From assembly GCF_016785085.1 (NCBI RefSeq), contig NZ_JAENHO010000010.1, positions 310,001 to 374,000 on the forward strand: DNA of 64,000 nucleotides. The letters are read 5' to 3'. The notes below the pieces were generated by a model. That model worked only from the letters and a program-made list of their open reading frames with translations. It searched no databases and was not told where the DNA came from. This DNA comes from Paractinoplanes lichenicola. Its GTDB lineage: Bacteria > Actinomycetota > Actinomycetes > Mycobacteriales > Micromonosporaceae. Made by a program: the position numbers and the translations under genes. Shown one piece after another: positions 51,241 through 59,562 of the stretch; positions within the stretch are counted from its first letter, which is position 1; each line of letters opens with the position of its first letter.

Positions 51241-51268
51241 GGGGGGCGGGAGTTTTCTTCCGCCCCCC
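51241..51268. terminator. Terminator between the convergent YcnI-like and DHH genes
   Basis: GGGGGGCG (51241-51248) pairs with CGCCCCCC (51261-51268), extended inward by a few weaker pairs, with a T-rich loop. It serves the convergent 149-bp gap. Confidence 0.7.
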
Positions 51269-51276
51269 GAGTATCT

Positions 51277-52215
51277 TCAGACCGAGACCGTACGCGGGGA
51301 GTTCAGCGCCTCGACGATCTCGCGCTCGACCCGCTCGGAGTCCTCGTGCGGCACCTGGCACGTGCCCGCAGCGATGTGCCCGCCCCCGCCGTAGCGCAGC
51401 ATGACCTCGCCCACGTCCACCGGCGACGTCCGGTCGAGGATCGACTTGCCGCAGGCGAAGACGGTGTTGAGCTTCTGCCGGCCCCAGATGATGTGCACCG
51501 ACACGCGCGACTCGGGGAACAGGGCGTACACCATGAACCGGTTGCCCGCGTGGATCACCTCCTCCTCCCGCAGGTCGACCACGACGACGTCGCCCTCGAG
51601 GTGACTGACCCGCTTGAGCTGCGCCACGAAGAGGTCGTGCTGCGCCCGATAGAGGTCGGCCCGCTCGGCCACGTCGGGCAGGGCCAGGATCTCGCGTACG
51701 TCGTTGTGCTGGATGCAGGCGTCGATGAGCTGCATCATCAGGTCGTAGTTGGAGATCCTGAACTCGCGGAAACGGCCCAGCCCGGTCCGGCTGTCCATGA
51801 GGAAGTTCAGCAGCGTCCAGCCCTCGGGCTCGAGGATGTCCCCGAGGGCGTAGTCAGCCGAGTCGGCCTGATCGACCGCGTACATGAGCCCGTTGGAGAC
51901 GTCGGGGAAGCGCTCGCGGCCGCCGTAGTACTCGTAGATCACTCGAGCCGCCGAGGGCGCGTCGGCGTCGATGATGTGATTGCTGAGGTTGCCCTCGTTG
52001 CGCAGCGTCTCCGAGTGGTGGTGGTCGAACACCATGTGCGCGCCGGGCGCGTACGGGAGGTTGGTGAGGATGTCGTTCTCGGTTACCTCGACCTCCCCGT
52101 CCTGCACATCCTTGGGATGTACGAACTTGATGTCGTCAATCATGTCGAGGTGGCGCAGCAGCACCGCGCAGACCAAACCGTCGAAGTCGCTGCGTGTTAC
52201 TAGCCGGTACTTCAC
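51277..52215 (-). CDS. DHH-superfamily phosphoesterase
   Basis: 312 residues from GTG 52215, which has AGAGGGGG upstream; an in-frame ATG at 52236 is the alternative. Motifs: SDFDGL near the N-terminus, VFDHHHSET (the DHH motif), DADAPSAARVIYEY, and the C-terminal DHHA1-type GGGGHIAAGT. Hydrolyses phosphoester bonds with Mn, as in exopolyphosphatase, NrnA or c-di-AMP phosphodiesterase. The exact substrate cannot be read from sequence. Confidence 0.92.
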   Translation of the reverse strand: MKYRLVTRSDFDGLVCAVLLRHLDMIDDIKFVHPKDVQDGEVEVTENDILTNLPYAPGAHMVFDHHHSETLRNEGNLSNHIIDADAPSAARVIYEYYGGRERFPDVSNGLMYAVDQADSADYALGDILEPEGWTLLNFLMDSRTGLGRFREFRISNYDLMMQLIDACIQHNDVREILALPDVAERADLYRAQHDLFVAQLKRVSHLEGDVVVVDLREEEVIHAGNRFMVYALFPESRVSVHIIWGRQKLNTVFACGKSILDRTSPVDVGEVMLRYGGGGHIAAGTCQVPHEDSERVEREIVEALNSPRTVSV

Positions 52216-52368
52216 TGAGTCCCCCTCTTGACGCATGGGTACACCCCAGTTTGCCACTTTTGTCGCTGTATTCCGGGTCGCATCGGGGGATGGATGTGAA
52301 CCTTTCCGGCTCCACGCTGCGTAGAGTTTTCCCGGACGGTCCCAACGGTCGGAGGACACGTAAAAACC

Positions 52369-53862
52369 ATGGACAACGCCCCTCAGCTCATCCAGGAGCG
52401 CAGCGCGCCGCCCGCCACGCTGGTGATCTTCGGCGCCTCGGGTGACCTCACCCGCCGCAAGCTGCTCCCGGCCGTGGAGAGCCTCGCCCGGCACAATCGC
52501 CTGCCCAGCCAGTTCGCCCTGGTCGGCGTGGCCCGCACGCCGATGGGCGACGAGCAGTTCGCGGACAGCGCGCTTGGTGACCGCAGCCTGCTCGACAAAC
52601 CACAGCTTCAAGGCGGAATCCGGTACGTTTCGGGCGGCTACGACGACCCGGACACCTACAAGCGGCTGGCCGAAACCCTCGACGGGCTCGACGCCGAACG
52701 CGGCACCTCCGGCAACCGCCTGTTCTACCTCTCCACCCCGGCCGAGGCCTTCGAGCCGGTGATCAACGGGCTGGCCGGCGCCGGGCTCAACCACGCGCGC
52801 GAGGGCTCCTTCTCGCGGCTGGTCATCGAGAAGCCGTACGGGCGGGATTTGCCGAGCGCCCGCGAGCTCGACGCCGTCGTGCACGGCTCGTTCGACGAGC
52901 CCCAGGTCTTCCGCATCGACCACTACCTGGGCAAAGACACGGTGCAGAACGTGCTGGCGCTGCGCTTCGCCAACTCGATCTTCCAGCCGATCTGGGACCG
53001 CTCCTGGGTCGACCACGTGCAGATCACCGTGGCCGAGACCCTGGGCGTCGGCACCCGCGGCGGCTTCTACGAGCACGCCGGCGCCATGCGTGACATCGTG
53101 CAGAACCACGTGCTCCAGGTGCTCGCGCTCGCCCTCATGGAGCCGCCGGCGTCGTTCGAGGCCGAGGGCCTGCGCAACGAGAAGGTGAAGCTGCTCCAGG
53201 CGATCCGGCTGCCCACCAACCGCGACATCGCCGACCTGGCCGTCCGCGGGCAGTACACGCGCGGTGGCACCCGCGAGGACCTGATGGCCGGTTACCGCGA
53301 GGAGGTGGGTGTCGACCCCCTCTCCCGTACGGAGACGTACGCGGCCATGCGGCTCAACGTCGACAACTGGCGCTGGGCCGGGGTGCCGTTCTACGTGCGT
53401 ACGGGGAAGAGGTTGCCCGCCCGCGTGACCGAGGTGGCCCTGCAGTTCCAGCGGCCGCCGCACCTGCCGATCCCGCAGGACCAGCTGACCGGGCTCGAGG
53501 CCGACGCGCTGATCCTGCGCATCCAGCCCAACGAGGGCATCTCGCTGCGGTTCGGGGCCAAGGTGCCGGGCCACTCGTTCCGTGTGCGCACGGCTTCCAT
53601 GGATTTCTCGTACGAGCAGACGTTCGCCGAGGAGTCCCCCGAGGCGTACGAGCGGCTGCTGCTCGACGCGCTGCTGGGCGACCCGACGCTGTTCATCCGC
53701 AGCGACGAGGTCGAGCAGTCCTGGCGCGTGGTCGACCCGATCATCGAGCACTGGGCGTCGGACCACTCGCCGATCCCGACCTACGAGGCGGCCTCGTGGG
53801 GGCCGGCCGACGCCGAACGCCTGATCGGGCGCTCGGGCCGGGCCTGGCGGAACAGTATCTAA
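52369..53862 (+). CDS. zwf: Glucose-6-phosphate 1-dehydrogenase
   Basis: 497 residues, full length. NADP site VIFGASGDLTRRKLLPAVES, substrate site RIDHYLGKDTVQN, and IEKPYGRDL. First enzyme of the oxidative pentose phosphate pathway. It stands apart from tkt/tal/opcA, which usually flank the actinobacterial copy, so it may be a second copy. ATG 52369. Confidence 0.96.
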   Translation: MDNAPQLIQERSAPPATLVIFGASGDLTRRKLLPAVESLARHNRLPSQFALVGVARTPMGDEQFADSALGDRSLLDKPQLQGGIRYVSGGYDDPDTYKRLAETLDGLDAERGTSGNRLFYLSTPAEAFEPVINGLAGAGLNHAREGSFSRLVIEKPYGRDLPSARELDAVVHGSFDEPQVFRIDHYLGKDTVQNVLALRFANSIFQPIWDRSWVDHVQITVAETLGVGTRGGFYEHAGAMRDIVQNHVLQVLALALMEPPASFEAEGLRNEKVKLLQAIRLPTNRDIADLAVRGQYTRGGTREDLMAGYREEVGVDPLSRTETYAAMRLNVDNWRWAGVPFYVRTGKRLPARVTEVALQFQRPPHLPIPQDQLTGLEADALILRIQPNEGISLRFGAKVPGHSFRVRTASMDFSYEQTFAEESPEAYERLLLDALLGDPTLFIRSDEVEQSWRVVDPIIEHWASDHSPIPTYEAASWGPADAERLIGRSGRAWRNSI

Positions 53863-54329
53863 GCGGACTTCCTGGCCGCGAGGGCTTCCAGCGCCCTCGC
53901 GGCGTGGTCGTTCATGTTCGTCTCGGAGTGGATGACCTCGAGCACGCGCCGGTCGGTGTCGATCACGAAGGTCATCCGCTTCGTGCTGAGCGGGCCCAGG
54001 GGCAGCTTGCGTTTGACGCCCATCTTTGCCGCGACGGCGCCGTCCGGGTCGCTGAGCAGCGGGTAGTCGAAGGAGTGCTTGTCGGAGAACTGCTTCTGCT
54101 TCTCCGGCTTGTCGCGGCTGATGCCGACCCGCTGCGCGCCCGCCTCGGTGAACTCGGCCCCCAGATCGCGGAAGTTGCACGCCTCGGCGGTGCAGCCGGT
54201 GCTCAGCGCGGCCGGATAGAAGAACAGCACCACCGGGCCCCCGGCGAGCAGCGCGCTCAGCCGGCGCGGCACGCCGTCCTGATCTTCCAGTTCGAAATCT
54301 TCGACGACGTCACCAGCATTAATGCTCAC
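53859..54329 (-). CDS. bcp: Thioredoxin-dependent thiol peroxidase (Bcp/PrxQ)
   Basis: 156 residues. Peroxiredoxin fold with peroxidatic and resolving Cys in STGCTAEACNFRDL (C-x4-C) and VVLFFYPAALS before it. The usual PxxxT/SxxC proline is replaced locally (AALSTGC). Reduces hydroperoxides using thioredoxin. Overlaps the convergent zwf 3' end by four bases. Confidence 0.93.
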   Translation of the reverse strand: MSINAGDVVEDFELEDQDGVPRRLSALLAGGPVVLFFYPAALSTGCTAEACNFRDLGAEFTEAGAQRVGISRDKPEKQKQFSDKHSFDYPLLSDPDGAVAAKMGVKRKLPLGPLSTKRMTFVIDTDRRVLEVIHSETNMNDHAARALEALAARKSA

Positions 54330-54429
54330 AGCAGGAACTTACTCCCCAGTAGCCGATTCGGCCATCAGGGCTCCCCTCCCCTAGGCTGAGACTCACCCCT
54401 TGGCTCCGAAGTACGAAGGCGACATCACC

Positions 54430-54762
54430 ATGCAGGTCTCGGTCGCGCACCACCCGCCGAACACGGCCGTGCTGGTGCTGCGCGGGTCACTCGACATCGA
54501 CACCGCGCCCGTTCTCAAGGCGAACCTGGCCCGGCTCGTCGACCGCCCGTCCCCCCGGGTCGTCGTCGACGTCTCCGGGCTGGATTTCTGCGACTCGATG
54601 GGCGTCGGGGTCCTGGTGACCGCGCACGGCCGCGCCACCGAACGCGACGGCTGGGTGCGCCTGGCCGCGCCCTCGGGCTTCCTGCGCCGCCTCTTCGACA
54701 CGCTGGGCCTCACTGACTACCTGGCCCTGTTCCCCGACGTGGAAACGGCTCTCAAGGACTAA
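54430..54762 (+). CDS. STAS-domain anti-sigma factor antagonist
   Basis: 110 residues from ATG 54430, with GAAGG upstream; a TTG at 54400 is an alternative start. SpoIIAA/RsbV-like: VLVLRGSLDIDTAPVLKANL, the phosphorylatable Ser in DFCDSMGVGVLV, and LFDTLGLTDYLALFPD. It would be switched by an anti-sigma kinase and by a SpoIIE phosphatase such as the one at 5.5 kb. Confidence 0.92.
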   Translation: MQVSVAHHPPNTAVLVLRGSLDIDTAPVLKANLARLVDRPSPRVVVDVSGLDFCDSMGVGVLVTAHGRATERDGWVRLAAPSGFLRRLFDTLGLTDYLALFPDVETALKD

Positions 54763-54821
54763 CCCTCAAGAGCCGTGCTGAGCCTATGCGCTCGATCGCG
54801 CGTGCGCCGCTACAGGCGGCC

Positions 54822-54875
54822 GAGTTCGGCCGGCGGACGACGCGGCTTCGCCGAGGTCGTCCGCCGACCGAACTC
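54822..54875. terminator. Long bidirectional hairpin terminator
   Basis: A 20-bp stem with a single mismatch: GAGTTCGGCCGGCGGACGAC against its near-complement at 54856-54875, with a 14-nt loop. It sits between the convergent STAS and metalloprotease genes. Confidence 0.75.
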
Positions 54876-54911
54876 ACCCGCGCGGCAACGCGCTCCTCGC
54901 GGGTACGGTTT

Positions 54912-56873
54912 CTAGCTGGTCACGCCGAACACGACGCGGCCCAGCGTGTCCTCGGTGCCGACGAAGCCCTCGGCCGGCAGGAATGTGCTGTCGCCGAAGT
55001 CGACGTCGATGTCATCCGCCGTGCCGCCGATGCCGTCCGGCCCGACACCGAACAGCGTGCCGAAGCCCGTGCCGCCCGCGTCCATCAGGTTGGGCAGCTC
55101 GTCCTGGTTGTCGGTGTGGAAGTTGCCGAAGAAGTGCCCGGCCTCGTGCGCGATCACGTTGCTCAGGCCCTGGGCCACGAACGCCAGGCGGTTGCTCTCC
55201 GGCCCGATGTACGTGTTGAGCGAGGCCGGCGTCGAGTCGGCCGGCGAGCTCAGCACGTCCAGGAGCACCAGGGCGGTCTCCTCGGTCTCGAAGTTGCCCG
55301 GGTCGATGCTCTGGGCGATGCCGATCGTGTCGACACCCGACTCGTCGATCGTGCCGCCCACGACGACCCGGCTGACGTTCGCCTTGCCCCACTGGTCGGC
55401 GTTGTCCTTGCTGTTCGCAATCTTGATCTTGAACTTCGAGTTGAGGCCGCTCTCCTCGAGGTCCCGCTTGATGTTCTCGGTGACCCCGGCCACGACGGCG
55501 TCGATCAGTGCGTCCTCGTCGGCGCGGGTCAGGCCCCAGCTGGTGAGGAACGCCGCGAGCGGGCTCAGATCGCGGTTGCCCGCGCCGCCGAACACGCCGG
55601 TGTTCACCCGGGCGCCGTCGAAGTCCAGGTAGAGCGTCTGCACGGGCTTGGCCCCCTGCAGCACCGGGCGATAAGCCTCAACCGTGATGTCGTACGCCCC
55701 GGAGCCCGTGGCGACGCCGACGTAGTGCCACCCGGCCTTGGTCGCCACGTAGTCGGTGACCGCGTTGCCACCCGCGGGCAGCGGCGAGTCCGTCGGGTAG
55801 ATGTAGGACGCGTCCTGCCGCGAACCGTGCGCCTCACGCGGCACGGTGTCGTAGACGGTCAGGTATGTCGCCGAGCCGGCCACCGAGGCGCCGAGCACGT
55901 CGCCCGCCTTGAGCTTGACGGCGAAGAAGTCCTGGTCGATGCCGCCCACGGTGGTGGTCAGCGTATACGGCCCCTCGGTGGGCGGGGTCGGGTCGCCGAT
56001 GCCACCCCCGCTGCCCGAGTCGAACGGGTCGGCGGGCAGGCCACCGTACGCCGCGACGGCCGCGTAGTAGTCGCCCGCGGTCGTCACCTGATACGTGATC
56101 TTGCTGTCGAACCCGCCGAAGTCGTCGTTGACGGCGAGCAGCGTGCCGTCCGGCGCGAACAACTGCAGGACAGTGTCGAGCGGCCCGGTCGGCGTCGCGG
56201 TCTGAATCGTCAGCACCTTGCCGGCCTGCGCGGTGATTTTGAAGAAGTCGAAGTCGTTGCTGCCGTCACCGGTCTGCCGCCCGTGCGGCCCGTCCCCGAT
56301 CTGCGAACTGATCACGGCGCCGCGCCGCGTGCCGGTGCCGATCCCGGTGTCCCCGGCCAGGGTGATCGACCCGTCGTCCTCGGGCGCCGGCGCGACCGTC
56401 GGCGTCGCCACGGCCTCATTGTCCAGGCTGCCCAGAATACGAATCTTCGAGAACTGCCCCGAACCCGTGCCGTAGCCGGTGATCCGCTGCGCGTTGACCG
56501 GGATGTCGTTGCCGCCGGAGGTGCCGGGCAGCTCATCCTCGTCAACAACGACGGCCGGGGTGGCGGCGGCCTTCGCGGCCTTCGCCTTCGTCCTGGTCGC
56601 GGCCTTGGCCTTGGACTGGGTCTTCATGTAGTTGGCCCAGCCCGAATAGTCGACCTTCGCCGGGTCGGCCACCTCGGCCAGGAACGGGTTCGGCCCCTTG
56701 GGCTTCGCCCCGTACGGAGCCTTGGGCGCGACACCGACCCCGGCGGCGAGCGAGGCCTGATCGGCCGGGCTCAGCTCGGTGGGCGCCGGCTTCGGTTCGG
56801 CTTGAGCGGCCCCCGGCGTGATCAGCGCAAGGCCCAGAACGGCCACAGAGACGGTCGCGATGCTTCTTCGCAT
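54912..56873 (-). CDS. Secreted zinc metalloprotease with PPC domains
   Basis: 653 residues from ATG 56873, with AAGGGGGA upstream. Signal peptide ends GAAQA. A Lys/Ala-rich propeptide-like segment (SKAKAATRTKAKAAKAAAT) precedes two pre-peptidase C-terminal (PPC)-like beta domains (residues about 130-290 and 310-400). The C-terminal metzincin domain has HEAGHFFGNFH (HExxHxxGxxH) and a downstream Met turn in LMDAGG. Unusually, the PPC-like domains come before the catalytic domain. An extracellular protease; substrate unknown. Confidence 0.88.
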   Translation of the reverse strand: MRRSIATVSVAVLGLALITPGAAQAEPKPAPTELSPADQASLAAGVGVAPKAPYGAKPKGPNPFLAEVADPAKVDYSGWANYMKTQSKAKAATRTKAKAAKAAATPAVVVDEDELPGTSGGNDIPVNAQRITGYGTGSGQFSKIRILGSLDNEAVATPTVAPAPEDDGSITLAGDTGIGTGTRRGAVISSQIGDGPHGRQTGDGSNDFDFFKITAQAGKVLTIQTATPTGPLDTVLQLFAPDGTLLAVNDDFGGFDSKITYQVTTAGDYYAAVAAYGGLPADPFDSGSGGGIGDPTPPTEGPYTLTTTVGGIDQDFFAVKLKAGDVLGASVAGSATYLTVYDTVPREAHGSRQDASYIYPTDSPLPAGGNAVTDYVATKAGWHYVGVATGSGAYDITVEAYRPVLQGAKPVQTLYLDFDGARVNTGVFGGAGNRDLSPLAAFLTSWGLTRADEDALIDAVVAGVTENIKRDLEESGLNSKFKIKIANSKDNADQWGKANVSRVVVGGTIDESGVDTIGIAQSIDPGNFETEETALVLLDVLSSPADSTPASLNTYIGPESNRLAFVAQGLSNVIAHEAGHFFGNFHTDNQDELPNLMDAGGTGFGTLFGVGPDGIGGTADDIDVDFGDSTFLPAEGFVGTEDTLGRVVFGVTS

Positions 56874-57082
56874 CAAATTCCCCCTTCAGCCCATCGACGG
56901 CCCCCCGGCCGCGGTCGGCACCCCCGAACCTACTGAAGAAGATCGTCAATATCTACATGTGTCTATAAGATGTAACGACTCTTTACAGGCCAGGCCGCGG
57001 GCCGGCCACGGCCGCCCGGGAGACCGAGCCGACCAGGCAGGCGAACCCGACTTGCGACGGCTTGGGGTTGGCCGCTTGAGGT

Positions 57083-57280
57083 CGCCGAACGCCGCCGGAT
57101 GCCACGAAAACCCGCCCGACGCCATGGAAAACGCGCGACGCCGCCGAAAGCCGCGCGACGCCGCCCGACGCCGTCGAAAGCCGCTCGACCCCTCGAAAGC
57201 CACTCGGCCGCTCGGCGCCCATGAAAGCCGCTCGACATCACCGAGAACCGCTCAACGCCACCCAAACCACTCGCCGCCAC
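57083..57280. repeat. Degenerate GAAAGCCGCTCGAC-type repeats
   Basis: Short imperfect repeats of a (G)AAA(G)CCGC.CGAC(G) pattern occur about ten times in 200 bp, immediately before the long inverted repeat. No coherent gene; the open frames here are repetitive and lack ribosome sites. Confidence 0.55.
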
Positions 57281-57286
57281 TTCGGC

Positions 57287-57999
57287 CGAACGAGCGCCCT
57301 GGATTAAATACCGCTGGTTGTTTCGACACTGTCTCGTCGATGCCGCTTTTCAAACTGCCTGTACGAGAACTCATCATCCGAGGGAACGGCCCCACAGACC
57401 TTGACCCTGAACAAAATTGATCCCGCGGAGCGGCCCGAATCCACCCCGTTCTAACCGCAACCACCGAATGATGAGTTGCAGCTAGCGCAAGCCAACATCC
57501 GGCCGCGAGTGGTCACCGTTACCAAAGTCCTACCGCAACCAAAGTAACTTCATCAACCCACCCAGAGCGAGAGGACCGCCCAGGGGTGACCACTTCAATC
57601 CGGTGGGCGCATGAAAGTCACCACGGGTGAGCAAATCGGGATCCCACATCGGCTCCTCGTGGTTACTCGCACGCGCCCACTGGGTTTAATCGGTCACGCT
57701 TCAGCGGCGAGCCATTCGCTTGGTGGGCTTAATGATTACTCTGGTCACACGAGGACTCCGGTCGCGGCGACCACTTGCGGCGATCACTTGACCTACGGCT
57801 AGCTGCAACTCGTCATTCGGTGGTAGCGCTCAGATCGATCCAATTTCGGGCCGCTCCGCGGGATCAATCTTGTTCACGATCAACCCCTGTGGGGCAGTTC
57901 CGCGAAACGATGAGCCCCCACCCAGCCAGTTTGAAAAGCGGCATCGACGGGACAGTGTCGAAACAACCAGTGGTATTCGATCCAGGGTGCTCGTTCGGT
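57287..57999. repeat. Long imperfect inverted repeat (MITE-like element or paired repeat)
   Basis: Arm 57287-57486 and arm 57798-57999 are inverted copies, sharing blocks such as CTGGTTGTTTCGACACTGTC, GATGCCGCTTTTCAAACTG and GATCCCGCGGAGCGGCCCGA. Weaker complementarity continues inward (GTGGTCACCG, AAAGTCCT, ACCAAAGTAA) towards a centre near 57640. No transposase and no clear target duplication. GC content is lower than in the flanks. Confidence 0.8.
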
Positions 58000-58285
58000 C
58001 GTCGTAGGCAAGGCCTGGGTTGTCTCTGACGAGTTGTGAAAGTTGATCGGGCCGCGGCGTACATGAACTTGGTCGCCGACGCGCCGGGGCGTGCGCTCCA
58101 CCGGCGGTTCGGGTTTGCCGAGAGCGCACCGGCGAGCACGAGGATGCTCCGGACGGCGCCGCTACGGCAGGAACCGCCATCCCGCGCGAGACCACGTCGA
58201 CTTGCTGAGGGCGGGTGCTAATCGCCTTGCGGGGGAACCGTTCGATCGATAGGGTATCGACATCGATCGATCACGGGGAGAGATT

Positions 58286-58840
58286 GTGCAAAAGACTTTC
58301 GTGCGTGCGACCCTCGGTCTTATGGCCGCGCTGACCATGATTTTCACCGCATCCGCGCCGGCTTCCGCTGCTGCGCGGTTCGAGAAATACTTCTCGTTCG
58401 AGTCCACCAGTTTCGATTGGACCGACGAGAACGGCACGTTCAGCGCTAATGTCTCGATCTTCAATCCGGGGCACACGCTGGCCTGGGGATTCAACCTGAG
58501 CCCGGCGCTGCGGGCGGTGGCCGCGTCGAGCATGACCTGCGTCGCCCGCGGGTATGACGCGAATCTGCAGCCGACCGGTTATTTCGATCAGCATCTGGTT
58601 CCGTTCGACTATACCTGGCACTCGTCCATCGCCAATGAGCCGTGGAATCAGGATCGTGCCATGACCGGTCTCTGCCAGTTCCGCATCAATCCGCGCGGAA
58701 CGGCGACGGTGCGATTCCAATTCAACTACGAGATCAGCGACCGCGGTCTGGGCTGCACACCGAATTGTCCGCGGGTTCAGCGGAGCGACGATTCGGCGGG
58801 GGCCTACACCTCGGAGCTCTCGATCGACTACGACCGGTAA
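58286..58840 (+). CDS. Secreted protein of unknown function
   Basis: 184 residues from GTG 58286, with GGGGAGAG upstream. Signal peptide MQKTFVRATLGLMAALTMIF, cut near ASAPASAAA. The mature part is aromatic-rich and beta-like (FEKYFSFESTSFDWTDENGT, LVPFDYTWHSS) with four Cys, including CTPNCP near the C-terminus, so disulphides are likely. Codon use is a little less GC-rich than the neighbours. Upstream 58243-58272 contains repeated ATCGATCGAT-type palindromes, a possible operator. Not a recognised family. Confidence 0.8.
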   Translation: MQKTFVRATLGLMAALTMIFTASAPASAAARFEKYFSFESTSFDWTDENGTFSANVSIFNPGHTLAWGFNLSPALRAVAASSMTCVARGYDANLQPTGYFDQHLVPFDYTWHSSIANEPWNQDRAMTGLCQFRINPRGTATVRFQFNYEISDRGLGCTPNCPRVQRSDDSAGAYTSELSIDYDR

Positions 58841-58855
58841 GTACGATCTGAGTCC

Positions 58856-59290
58856 GTGGAGCAGGTGAGCTGGCCGGTGGGTGGGATCGCTCCCGAGAGC
58901 GTCCCGCCCGCCCTGGCGCACGCGTGCGATCTGGTCGGAAGCGACCTGGCAGCGGCGGGAGTCGTCGCCGCGTCCGGCGACACGTGGTGGGCGGGCAAAT
59001 CCGCGCTCCTGAGCGGCGGCGCTCCGGCAGCGTGGGTGGTCGGGCTCGGCGACGGCCGGAAGTTCGCGTTCGGGTTCGGGGTCGACCTGAGCGGGAGCGA
59101 TGCGGGTGTCGTCGCACTGGTCGCCGAGGGCGTTCAGACCCACCTTGCCGGGTACGAGTTCGTCGAGTGGCCACGGTGCCCCCGGCACCGTGGCCCGATG
59201 GCCGTGGCCGTCGAGGACGTCGCCGCGGTCTGGGCCTGCCGCGGCGCGCGGTGCCAGACCATTCCGATCGGCGCGTGGTCGCCGACGTGA
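58856..59290 (+). CDS. Conserved hypothetical Cys/His protein
   Basis: 144 residues from GTG 58856, 15 bp after the secreted protein. N-terminal Ala-rich domain (VPPALAHACDLVGSDLAAAG, GGAPAAWVVGLGDGRKFAFG) and a C-terminal CPRHRG ... WACRGARCQ segment that could bind zinc. No signal peptide. Probably a real gene from codon bias; function unknown. Confidence 0.65.
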   Translation: MEQVSWPVGGIAPESVPPALAHACDLVGSDLAAAGVVAASGDTWWAGKSALLSGGAPAAWVVGLGDGRKFAFGFGVDLSGSDAGVVALVAEGVQTHLAGYEFVEWPRCPRHRGPMAVAVEDVAAVWACRGARCQTIPIGAWSPT

Positions 59291-59299
59291 CGGTCACCG

Positions 59300-59560
59300 G
59301 CGGTCGGGGTCAAAACATCAGCCCCCGCGGTGGAAGGCCGGCCGCGGGTAGCAACGGCCGGCGGGCGGCCGCGAGCGGCTGGCGGCAACGACCGGCGGCT
59401 GGCGGCACGGCCACGAGCGGCGGCGGCTAGCACGAGAGGGACGGTCGAGCGACCGGTGGCGTCGGCAGGCAGCGGCCTCAGCCGACGGGCGCGGTCAGGC
59501 GGCCCGGCCGGCAGGCGCGATCAGACGGCCCGGCCGGCAGGCGCGATCAGGCGGCCCGGC
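59300..59560. repeat. GC-rich low-complexity region with 26-bp tandem repeat
   Basis: CGGCCCGGCCGGCAGGCGCGATCAG-type units of 26 bp occur about three times at 59490-59575, running into the end of the DUF2252 gene. Upstream to 59430 lie irregular CGGC(T)GGCGGCA repeats. No supported gene. Confidence 0.55.
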
Positions 59561-59562
59561 CG

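Noticed and set aside
57250..58195. Small ORFs in the arms of the inverted repeat
   Set aside because: Translations such as FDTVSSMPLFKL appear in both arms simply because the arms are copies. They have no ribosome sites and are broken in different places, so they are at most gene remnants.
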